A program made the translations under genes and the position numbers. The notes beneath the pieces were generated by a model, which saw nothing but the letters and a program-made list of their open reading frames with translations, was not told the origin of the DNA and did not search any database. Of a stretch of DNA of 5,023 nt, positions 1 through 5,023 are shown one piece after another. Each line of letters starts with the position of its first letter. The first letter of the stretch is position 1. This DNA comes from Actinobacteria bacterium 13_2_20CM_68_14 (GTDB lineage Bacteria > Actinomycetota > Thermoleophilia > Gaiellales > Gaiellaceae), in contig MNDB01000051.1 in assembly GCA_001914705.1 (NCBI GenBank), forward strand, positions 1-5,023, given 5' to 3'.

Positions 1-39
1 CAATGGGTCTTTCATTCGACCAGGAGGCCGCCCGCTTTG

Positions 40-2292
40 CTAATACGGCCAGACCCAGCCGGCGATCTCCGGATCGTCCTCGCCGTGCTCGCGCGTGTAG
101 GCGCGCGCGCGAATCCGGCGGTCGCTCATCTCCTGGCGCAGCCTGCCTGCCGTCTCGGCCAGCCCCGGCACGCGGTCGATCACGTCCATGACGAGGTGGA
201 ACCGGTCGAGGTCGTTGAGCATGACCATGTCGAACGGTGTCGTCGTGGTGCCTTCCTCCTTGTAGCCGCGGACGTGGAGGTTCCCGTGATTTGTGCGCCG
301 ATAGGTGAGGCGGTGGATCAGCCACGGGTAGCCGTGGTACGCGAAGACGATGGGCCGGTTCGGCGAGAACAAAGCGTCGAACTCGTGATCGGAGAGGCCG
401 TGCGGATGCTCGGTATCGGGCTGGAGGCGCATCAGGTCGACCACGTTCACGACCCGCACCTTCAGTTCCGGCAGGTGCTCGCGAAGCAGCGCCGCCGCCG
501 CGACCGTCTCGAGCGTAGGGATGTCACCGCAGCAGCCGAGGACGACGTCCGGCTTGCCCTGCTCGTCGTTCGACGCCCATTCCCAGATACCGACGCCGCG
601 GGTGCAGTGCACGATCGCGTCGTCCATCGGCAGGTAGTTGAGGGACGGCTGCTTGCCCGCGACGATCACGTTCACGTAGTGGTGGCTGCGGAGGCAGTGA
701 TCGGCGACCGAGAGCAGGGTGTTCGAGTCGGGAGGCAGGTAGACGCGGATCACCTCGGCCTTCTTGTTGACGACGAGGTCGATGAAGCCGGGATCCTGGT
801 GGGTGAAGCCGTTGTGATCCTGGCGCCACACGTGCGAGCTGAGCAGGTAGTTGAGCGAGGCGATCGGGCGCCGCCAGGGAATGCCCCGAGTCACCTTCAG
901 CCACTTGGCGTGCTGGTTGAACATCGAGTCGACGATGTGGACGAAGGCCTCGTAGCAATTGAAGAGCCCGTGCCTGCCGGTGAGGAGGTAGCCCTCGAGC
1001 CAGCCCTGGCACTGATGCTCCGAGAGCACTTCGACGACCCGGCCCTCGGGGGCGAGGTTCTCGTCGGTCGGCACGATCTCCGCCTCCCAGACCTTCTCCG
1101 TCACCTCGAAGACGTCGTCGAGCCTGTTCGACGCCGTCTCGTCGGGCCCGAAGATCCGGAAGTTCGATGGGTTGCGGGCGACGATGTCCCGGAGAAAGCC
1201 GCCGAGCACGCGCGTGGGCTCGCTGAAGGTCGTGCCGGGCGCCAGGACGTCGATCGCGTAGTCGCGGAAGTCAGGGCAGACGAGATCCTGCATCAGCTCG
1301 CCGCCGTTGGCGTGCGGGTTCGCGCTCATCCGCCGGCCGCCGCGCGGCGGCAGCTCACCGAGCTCGGGAACGAGGCGCCCTTCCTCGTCGAAGAGCTCCT
1401 CGGCCCGGTAGCTGCGCAACCAGTCCTCGAGCACGCGGAGGTGGTCGGGGTTGTCGCGGACGCCCGTGACCGGCACCTGGTGCGAGCGCCAGGTTCCCTC
1501 GACCGGCAGACCGTCGACCTCCTTGGGGCCGGTCCAGCCCTTCGGCGTCCTCAGGACGATCATCGGCCACTGCGGCCGCGCTTCGACGCCCTCCTCCCGG
1601 GCCGCGCGCTGAATCTCGGCGATCTGGTCGAGGGCTTCGTCGAGGGCGCCGGCGAGATCCTTGTGGACCGCGTCCGGCTCGTCGCCGGCGACGATCAACG
1701 GCCGCCAGCCGCAGCCCTCGAGAAACGAGACGAGCTCCTGCTCGGGAATCCGTGCGAGCACGGTCGGATTCGCGATCTTGTAGCCGTTGAGGTGAAGGAA
1801 CGGCAGGACTGCGCCGTCGGTGCGCGCGTTCAGGAACTTGTTGCCGTGCCACCCCGTCGCCAGCGGGCCGGTTTCGGCCTCGCCGTCGCCGACGACGCAG
1901 GCCACGACCAGCTCGGGGTTGTCGAAGGCGGCGCCGAAGGCGTGCGAGAGCGAGTAGCCGAGCTCGCCGCCCTCGTGGATCGAGCCGGGCGTCTCGGGCG
2001 CCGCATGGCTGGGGATCCCGCCGGGAAACGAGAACTGGCGGAAGAGGTGGCGGATCCCTTCCTCGTCTCGGCCGACATGCGGGTAGAGCTCGGTGTAGGT
2101 GCCCTCGAGCCAGGCGTTTGCGACGACGGCCGGGCCGCCGTGGCCCGGGCCGGTGATGTAGATCGCGTCGAGGTCGCGCTCCCGGATCGCGCGGTTCAGG
2201 TGGACGTAGATCAGATTGAGGCCGGGAACGGTCCCGAAGTGGCCGAGCAGGCGGGGCTTGACGTGCTCTGGCCGGAGCGGCTTGCGGAGCAA
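40..2292 (-). CDS. xfp: Phosphoketolase (xylulose-5-P/fructose-6-P), N-terminus short or frameshifted
   Basis: Cytoplasmic thiamine-diphosphate enzyme that splits xylulose 5-phosphate (and usually fructose 6-phosphate) with phosphate into acetyl phosphate and glyceraldehyde 3-phosphate (or erythrose 4-phosphate). Recognised by near family-wide motifs, numbered from the TTG at 2292: RLLGH (H18), GPGHGGP (H51), GGELG near 108-112, GDGEAETG (135-142, Mg/ThDP site) with N169, RSHQVP (H271), SEHQ (E425, the cofactor-activating Glu), Y447, [13 protein letters not shown] (N494, H498), AGKQP (K547), and GTTTTPFDM near the C-terminus. Equivalents of Bifidobacterium H64, H97, H320, E479, Y501, N549, H553 and K605 are all visible, so the active site looks intact. 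The XFP N-terminal, middle and C-terminal domains follow in order, ending GWVWPY. At 750 residues it is about 46 shorter at the N-terminus than the Bifidobacterium enzyme. Homology continues upstream in frame to about 2322 ([10 protein letters not shown]), but the frame closes at TGA 2371-2373 and holds no ATG or GTG. The TTG start has no Shine-Dalgarno sequence and is only the best formal choice. Confidence 0.96.
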   Translation of the reverse strand: MLRKPLRPEHVKPRLLGHFGTVPGLNLIYVHLNRAIRERDLDAIYITGPGHGGPAVVANAWLEGTYTELYPHVGRDEEGIRHLFRQFSFPGGIPSHAAPETPGSIHEGGELGYSLSHAFGAAFDNPELVVACVVGDGEAETGPLATGWHGNKFLNARTDGAVLPFLHLNGYKIANPTVLARIPEQELVSFLEGCGWRPLIVAGDEPDAVHKDLAGALDEALDQIAEIQRAAREEGVEARPQWPMIVLRTPKGWTGPKEVDGLPVEGTWRSHQVPVTGVRDNPDHLRVLEDWLRSYRAEELFDEEGRLVPELGELPPRGGRRMSANPHANGGELMQDLVCPDFRDYAIDVLAPGTTFSEPTRVLGGFLRDIVARNPSNFRIFGPDETASNRLDDVFEVTEKVWEAEIVPTDENLAPEGRVVEVLSEHQCQGWLEGYLLTGRHGLFNCYEAFVHIVDSMFNQHAKWLKVTRGIPWRRPIASLNYLLSSHVWRQDHNGFTHQDPGFIDLVVNKKAEVIRVYLPPDSNTLLSVADHCLRSHHYVNVIVAGKQPSLNYLPMDDAIVHCTRGVGIWEWASNDEQGKPDVVLGCCGDIPTLETVAAAALLREHLPELKVRVVNVVDLMRLQPDTEHPHGLSDHEFDALFSPNRPIVFAYHGYPWLIHRLTYRRTNHGNLHVRGYKEEGTTTTPFDMVMLNDLDRFHLVMDVIDRVPGLAETAGRLRQEMSDRRIRARAYTREHGEDDPEIAGWVWPY

Positions 2293-2347
2293 CGGGTTGT
2301 CGAGCAGGTAGACCTGGCCGACGTCTGCGTCATTGTGGACGGCAGGC

Positions 2348-2701
2348 TCATCGCCGCCACTTCTCCAAGATCACGAGCACGCTGAGCTGCTCGTAGCCGA
2401 CGAAGCGGTGCTCGGCGCCCGCCGGAACAAAGACGGCGTGCCCCTGGCGAAGCTCGACGTTCTCTCCCTCGATCTCGAGCACGCCGCTGCCCTCGATCAC
2501 GATGTAGACCTCGTCGTCGTCGTGGGGCGACTGGCGGTCTGCCTCGGGTGACACAAGCACGTAAACGCCGATCTCGAGCCCGGGGGAGCGATGGACGACC
2601 TCGTAGCCGCCGGTGCCGGCCGCGAGCCTGTCCTTGGTGCCGCTGATGTCGAACGGCTCGGCCGCCGGAAGTGCACCAGGCTCACTCGCTGATCCGCTCA
2701 T
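2348..2701 (-). CDS. Small single-domain cupin protein
   Basis: A 117-residue cytoplasmic protein with one cupin_2 type beta-barrel. Motif 1 is [16 protein letters not shown] and motif 2 is [14 protein letters not shown]. Motif 2 has the usual P-x-G-x2-H. In motif 1 the second metal-ligand position (His) and the Glu are present, but the first of the two usual histidines is Ser. The N-terminal ~25 residues are low-complexity (Ser, Gly, Ala, Pro) and probably disordered. I chose ATG 2699-2701 because AGGA (2711-2714) sits 9 nt upstream. A longer version from GTG 2770 would add 23 residues but would run through the intergenic palindrome. It lies immediately upstream of the phosphoketolase in the same direction, and its TGA (2348-2350) overlaps an ATG as ATGA, so co-transcription is likely. 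Substrate and metal are unknown. Small cupins of this kind can be metal-dependent enzymes, sugar binders or sensors, and the sequence does not decide which. Confidence 0.9.
   Translation of the reverse strand: MSGSASEPGALPAAEPFDISGTKDRLAAGTGGYEVVHRSPGLEIGVYVLVSPEADRQSPHDDDEVYIVIEGSGVLEIEGENVELRQGHAVFVPAGAEHRFVGYEQLSVLVILEKWRR
2363..2366 (-). promoter_or_regulatory. Possible ribosome binding site for an ATG overlapping the cupin stop
   Basis: GGAG on the minus strand lies 11 nt before ATG 2349-2351, which overlaps the cupin TGA as ATGA. This is the expected layout for a translationally coupled downstream gene. The frame opened by this ATG is 46 codons long (stop TGA 2211-2213) and is not the phosphoketolase frame. 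Moving back one base anywhere before about 2322 would join the two. The site is therefore the probable original phosphoketolase start region. Confidence 0.35.
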
Positions 2702-2710
2702 GCTCGTGGT

Positions 2711-2717
2711 TCCTTTC
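2711..2717 (-). promoter_or_regulatory. Ribosome binding site of the cupin gene
   Basis: On the minus strand the sequence GAAAGGA lies with a 9-nt spacer before ATG 2701. This is the only good Shine-Dalgarno match near the candidate starts and decides for 2701 over GTG 2770. Confidence 0.65.
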
Positions 2718-2768
2718 TCGATCGCGTCCTCGTTGAGCATGACGCCCCGGAGGCTTGGCTGCACAATC

Positions 2769-2780
2769 ACTCTCGAGAGT
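2769..2780. promoter_or_regulatory. 12-bp perfect palindrome in divergent intergenic region (candidate operator)
   Basis: ACTCTCGAGAGT is its own reverse complement. It sits about 68 bp upstream of the cupin ATG (2701) and 49 bp upstream of the GTG start of the membrane protein (2829), a position suited to a dimeric regulator controlling one or both divergent genes. The symmetry does not extend beyond 12 bp. No regulator gene adjoins it and no convincing -35/-10 pair is visible on either strand, so a regulatory role is inference. Confidence 0.35.
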
Positions 2781-2828
2781 CCGCGTGGCTTTCACGGTTT
2801 TCTCATCTGGTCTTGCTCCACTTCCGGT

Positions 2829-3449
2829 GTGGAAACGCTCACTCGCGAACGTCGCCCGGCTCGAGCGGCCAGACTTCGGACCGCCTTCACCGGCGCCGAC
2901 GGAAACGCTCGCCTGACCGCGACGACCGGACTCATTCTCCTCGTGCTGCTGCCGATCGAGGGGCTGACGCTGCTCTCGCTCCACTCGTTCCTATCGCTGC
3001 ACATGCTGATCGGCGTCGCCCTGATTCCGCCGGTCGCGCTCAAATTGGGAAGTACCTTCTACCGGTTCTTCCGCTACTACACGGGCAGCGCGATCTTCCG
3101 GGAGAAAGGGCCGCCGCAGCTCATGATGCGGATCCTGGTTGCACCGGCCCTGGTCGCGTCGACGATCGGCCTGTTCGGAAGCGGAGTCGCGCTGATGCTG
3201 CTCGAGCATCCCAACTCGCTCGTCTTCGCGATCCACAAAGTCAGCTTCATCATCTGGCTCGGGGCGATCGGCATCCACGTGCTCGCCTACCTGCATCACC
3301 TTCCGAGGCTCGCAGTCGCCGACTGGGTGCGAGGGAAGCAGGAGGCCGTAGGCGGGCGGCTGCGCCGGCGAGCCGTCGCAGCTTCGCTACTTGCCGGCGG
3401 GGGAGTCGCTCTTGTCGCCCTGCCGGTTGTCGCCGCCTGGCACCGCTAA
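2829..3449 (+). CDS. Conserved multi-pass membrane protein, possibly b-heme binding (cytochrome b561-like)
   Basis: A 206-residue integral membrane protein with about five hydrophobic helices: roughly 29-51, 55-75, 98-125, 131-157 and 181-203. Helices 1-4 look like a four-helix bundle. Histidines are well placed for heme: H52/H58 at the start of helix 2, H136 and H150 14 residues apart in helix 4, then H156/H157. The loop after helix 2 is basic and aromatic (YRFFRYYTG, then REKGPP), as I recall from uncharacterised actinobacterial proteins. I know of no firm function; electron transfer or redox sensing is a guess from the histidine pattern. The start is uncertain. GTG 2829 leaves a short basic N-terminus before helix 1 but has no clear Shine-Dalgarno and may be leaderless. 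ATG 2739 is in frame but would prepend 30 residues not typical of a membrane protein N-terminus. It is divergent from the cupin gene and ends 5 bp from the convergent sigma gene. Confidence 0.8.
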   Translation: METLTRERRPARAARLRTAFTGADGNARLTATTGLILLVLLPIEGLTLLSLHSFLSLHMLIGVALIPPVALKLGSTFYRFFRYYTGSAIFREKGPPQLMMRILVAPALVASTIGLFGSGVALMLLEHPNSLVFAIHKVSFIIWLGAIGIHVLAYLHHLPRLAVADWVRGKQEAVGGRLRRRAVAASLLAGGGVALVALPVVAAWHR

Positions 3450-3454
3450 CGAGG

Positions 3455-4561
3455 CTACTTCCCTACAGGGAGGGTTTCGGTGACGCCGCTGACCACGGTC
3501 GTGAGCGTGTCGAGCGCGTCGGTGGCTGCCGGCGGTAGCCCGGCCGGCGGCTCGAGGTTCGGAACGGGAACGCCGACCGGGGCCGACGGCGGCGCCTTCA
3601 GCGGCGGCGGTGAAAGCGTTTGCTCGGGTGTCGTCGGGGCTGGCTCCTGGGAGCCCGAAGCCGGGGCGGGCGCGGTGGGACCCGTGAGGAGAGTGGACTC
3701 AGCGGCTTCTGTTGCGGTGGTCGGCCGCTGCGGCAACTGCCGGTGTCGGGCGGCGGGCAGCACGCCGGGGGAGGCGGCCGCCTCGGCGGTGGGGTGATGG
3801 GCAGTGGTGGCGAGCTGCGGGGCACTCGACGGCTCGACCGGAACAGCGGACCGAAGCGTGACGGCGGCCTCGCCGTCCGCGAGAGCAGGCGCGATCTCAA
3901 TTGCGACGACCGGGACGAGCGCCACGGTCGCGCTCGCACCGATCAGGCCGAGCTTGCCGAGACCGCCTCGCGCGATCGAGCGAAGGAACGGCGCCAAAGT
4001 GACGACGTTGATCGCGGCGACGCCGCTGCGAACGTGCTGGAGCCGCGACGCCAGGTTGCGGCGCGCGCGGAAGAGGAGCGTCTCGACGGCTCCGACGCTC
4101 AGATCGAGCTCATCGGCGATCTCCGCGTAGGAGAGGCCCTGCCACTCGCGCAGGAGGATGCCGCGACGCTGGCGCTCGGGAAGATGCGCGAGCCCGTCCC
4201 GCAGCGCCTCGAGCCGCTCGCTCCCCTCGTGGCCGGCCGCCTGAGGCGCAGCGAGCTCGTCGATGTCTTCGACCTCCTGGGTGACGGCGGTGAGACGCCC
4301 GCTCGACCGCCGGGTGCCTCGGCAGACGTTGAACGCGATCTTGAGCAGCCACGCGAGCTCGAACTCGGGCACGACGCCGCGCTGAAGCGAGCGGAGCACG
4401 TAGATAAAGGTCGTCTGCGCCGCGTCCTGTGCCTCCTCGCGGTTGCGAAGGCGGCTGTAGCAGAACGTGAAGACGCGCTGGCCGTAATTCTCGTACAGGT
4501 ATTCGGTCAGCTCGACGGGCTCGGTCGGGCGAGCAACGGGTGCATGGAGCACCGCGCTCAT
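3455..4561 (-). CDS. ECF-type RNA polymerase sigma factor with C-terminal membrane anchor and proline-rich tail
   Basis: A 368-residue sigma-70 family protein. Region 2 covers about residues 18-89 (from LTEYLYENYGQRVF through the EEAQDAAQTTFIYVLRSL core helix to WLLKIAFNVCRGTRR). An acidic linker spans about 95-118. Region 4 covers about 119-175 (LPERQRRGILLREWQGLSY, then the helix-turn-helix AEIADELDLSVGAVETLLF and RARRNL). No region 3 is present, so it is ECF type. ECF factors are usually about 160-220 residues. Here the extra part is a hydrophobic stretch at about 204-227, probably one transmembrane helix, followed by ~140 residues rich in Pro, Ala, Thr and Ser ending in TLPVGK. The likely arrangement is a cytoplasmic sigma domain and an extracytoplasmic tail. 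Start ATG 4559-4561 is supported by GAGAGGGG 6 nt upstream. No anti-sigma gene is visible; a proline-rich protein is encoded 151 bp upstream on the same strand. The promoters it recognises are unknown. Confidence 0.93.
   Translation of the reverse strand: MSAVLHAPVARPTEPVELTEYLYENYGQRVFTFCYSRLRNREEAQDAAQTTFIYVLRSLQRGVVPEFELAWLLKIAFNVCRGTRRSSGRLTAVTQEVEDIDELAAPQAAGHEGSERLEALRDGLAHLPERQRRGILLREWQGLSYAEIADELDLSVGAVETLLFRARRNLASRLQHVRSGVAAINVVTLAPFLRSIARGGLGKLGLIGASATVALVPVVAIEIAPALADGEAAVTLRSAVPVEPSSAPQLATTAHHPTAEAAASPGVLPAARHRQLPQRPTTATEAAESTLLTGPTAPAPASGSQEPAPTTPEQTLSPPPLKAPPSAPVGVPVPNLEPPAGLPPAATDALDTLTTVVSGVTETLPVGK
3458..3473 (+). terminator. Weak hairpin at convergent gene ends
   Basis: CTTCCC and GGGAGG can pair (one G-T wobble) around a TACA loop, followed by GTTT. 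It lies 9 bases after the stop of the plus-strand membrane protein and inside the last codons and stop of the convergent sigma gene. The stem is short and the T-tract poor, so it is at best a weak intrinsic terminator for the plus strand. Confidence 0.25.
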
Positions 4562-4567
4562 GCGGCA

Positions 4568-4575
4568 CCCCTCTC
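4568..4575 (-). promoter_or_regulatory. Ribosome binding site of the sigma factor gene
   Basis: GAGAGGGG on the minus strand with a 6-nt spacer before ATG 4561. It supports this start over alternatives further upstream. Confidence 0.7.
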
Positions 4576-4712
4576 ACGACGGGTTGACGGAGTGCCTCGG
4601 TTTGCTGACGCTGGAACGACTGACTTGCCCACCCTCGCCTCCTCGATGCGTGTGTCGGCATAGGTGTGGGGCAGCGGTAGCGAAAAACTTGCGCTGCTCT
4701 TGAAAGCCCGTT

Positions 4713-5023
4713 TCACGGGAGCGTCGGCAGCTGTGGGGTCGGGACGCTCGGTACCTGCGGCTTCGGCACGTCCGGGACACTCGGGACGGGAACCTGAGGA
4801 ACCTCGGGAACCTGAGGCAGCTGCGGGAGCTGGGGTAGACCAATGGGCGGAGGGGGCGGCGGCGGGGGCGGCGGCGGCGAAGAACCGAAGTCCTGGTTGA
4901 CGGCGGGCGTCTCGGTCGCTGCCGGACCTTCGCCTCCGCTTGCGGTCGGGTCGCCCCCGACGGCCGGTGCGCCGGGCTGTTTGGTCGACGGCGCAGATCC
5001 GATCGGCTTGCCGGCCGTCCGCG
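4713..5023 (-). CDS. C-terminal part of a proline-rich (likely envelope or surface) protein, 5' end beyond window
   Basis: An open minus-strand frame enters at the right edge and runs 102 complete codons to TGA 4713-4715. No start lies in the window. In order it encodes a Gly/Ala/Pro/Thr-rich linker, then the short segment ETPAVNQDFGSS, then eleven consecutive prolines, then a tail of x-(V/L)-P triplets (PQLPQLPQVPEVPQVP and so on) ending QLPTLP. That composition is typical of disordered, extended segments of cell-envelope or secreted proteins, but no catalytic domain or signal peptide can be seen, so function is unknown. The ordered triplet pattern and biased composition in just this frame argue that it is really coding. 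It is 151 bp upstream of the sigma gene in the same direction, and both proteins end in a proline-rich tail, so a functional link is plausible but unproven. Confidence 0.75.
   Translation of the reverse strand, partial: RTAGKPIGSAPSTKQPGAPAVGGDPTASGGEGPAATETPAVNQDFGSSPPPPPPPPPPPIGLPQLPQLPQVPEVPQVPVPSVPDVPKPQVPSVPTPQLPTLP
4716..4836 (-). repeat. Degenerate 9-nt tandem repeat encoding x-(V/L)-P triplets
   Basis: About a dozen imperfect units of three codons give a (Q/E/D/S/T/K)-(V/L)-P pattern with a few irregular spacers such as VPVP and PKP. On the plus strand the clearest stretch is GGAACCTGA, GGAACCTCG, GGAACCTGA, GGCAGCTGC, GGGAGCTGG at about 4789-4833. It lies inside the partial proline-rich gene and probably varies in length between strains. 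Confidence 0.75.
4845..4877 (-). repeat. Eleven-codon polyproline tract
   Basis: Eleven Pro codons in a row (mostly CCG and CCC, one CCT) in the partial proline-rich gene, between SS and IGLP. Runs of this length stall ribosomes unless elongation factor P acts, so translation of this protein should depend on EF-P (established knowledge of EF-P, applied by inference). Confidence 0.8.

Noticed and set aside
1..15. A possible next minus-strand gene starting at ATG 13-15 (MKDPL), just after the phosphoketolase.
   Set aside because: Only five codons are visible and there is no good Shine-Dalgarno upstream, so it cannot be supported. An AGGAGG at 22-27 is on the plus strand with no start at a suitable distance.
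37..2385. A 782-codon open frame on the plus strand opposite the phosphoketolase.
   Set aside because: Its translation is rich in V, D, R, A and E with no recognisable domain, the usual shadow of a high-GC gene. The minus strand carries all phosphoketolase motifs.
2613..2828. N-terminal extension of the membrane protein from the ATG at 2613.
   Set aside because: It would run antisense through the 5' part of the cupin gene and across its ribosome binding site, and the extra residues look like a shadow of the cupin.
3620..4663. A 347-codon plus-strand open frame opposite the sigma factor, plus several shorter ones.
   Set aside because: Low-complexity Arg/Gly/Ala-rich translation with no domain; the minus-strand frame has clear sigma regions 2 and 4 and a good ribosome binding site.
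4671..4697. Inverted repeat GCAGCG/CGCTGC after the proline-rich gene as a terminator.
   Set aside because: Only 6-bp arms with a 15-base loop and no T-tract following the stem; too weak to call in this GC-rich context.
4562..4712. Promoter or autoregulated ECF site upstream of the sigma gene.
   Set aside because: No GGAAC-type -35 and CGT-type -10 pair at 16-17 bp spacing is visible on the minus strand; the one GGAAC-like match reads on the opposite strand.

Overview
This is a high-GC window with dense, closely packed genes and ATG, GTG and possibly TTG starts. It looks like an actinobacterium. The style of the phosphoketolase, the small multi-helix membrane protein and the ECF sigma factor with a membrane-anchored proline-rich tail suggests the Thermoleophilia (Gaiellales/Solirubrobacterales). 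That placement is an inference from remembered family resemblance, not a search.

Layout. (1) Positions 40-2292, minus strand, hold an almost complete xylulose-5-phosphate/fructose-6-phosphate phosphoketolase. (2) Directly upstream of it on the same strand, at 2348-2701, is a small single-domain cupin. These two genes form a tight minus-strand unit: the cupin stop overlaps an ATG in an ATGA arrangement. However, that ATG is out of frame with the phosphoketolase, whose usual N-terminus cannot be found in any frame. (3) A 127-bp divergent intergenic region (2702-2828) contains a perfect 12-bp palindrome and separates the cupin from (4) a plus-strand gene, about 2829-3449. It encodes a roughly 206-residue membrane protein with histidines placed as in b-type-heme membrane proteins. 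(5) Tail to tail with it, only 5 bp away, is a minus-strand ECF sigma factor (3455-4561) with a C-terminal transmembrane segment and a ~140-residue Pro/Ala/Thr/Ser-rich tail. (6) Upstream of the sigma gene, a further minus-strand gene runs off the right edge (4713-5023). Only its proline-rich C-terminus is present: an 11-proline run followed by x-(V/L)-P repeats.

How they work together. The phosphoketolase would split xylulose 5-phosphate (and usually fructose 6-phosphate) with phosphate into acetyl phosphate plus a shorter sugar phosphate. No acetate kinase or phosphotransacetylase gene lies within the window. The cupin is probably co-transcribed with it, but its role is unknown. The sigma factor appears to be tethered to the membrane, with a surface-exposed tail compositionally like that of the protein encoded just upstream. 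This suggests an envelope-linked regulatory unit (inference). I see no RNA genes, mobile elements, CRISPR arrays or attachment sites. The most useful points for follow-up are the damaged or unusual phosphoketolase start, the tailed sigma factor with its proline-rich neighbour, and the palindrome between the divergent genes.
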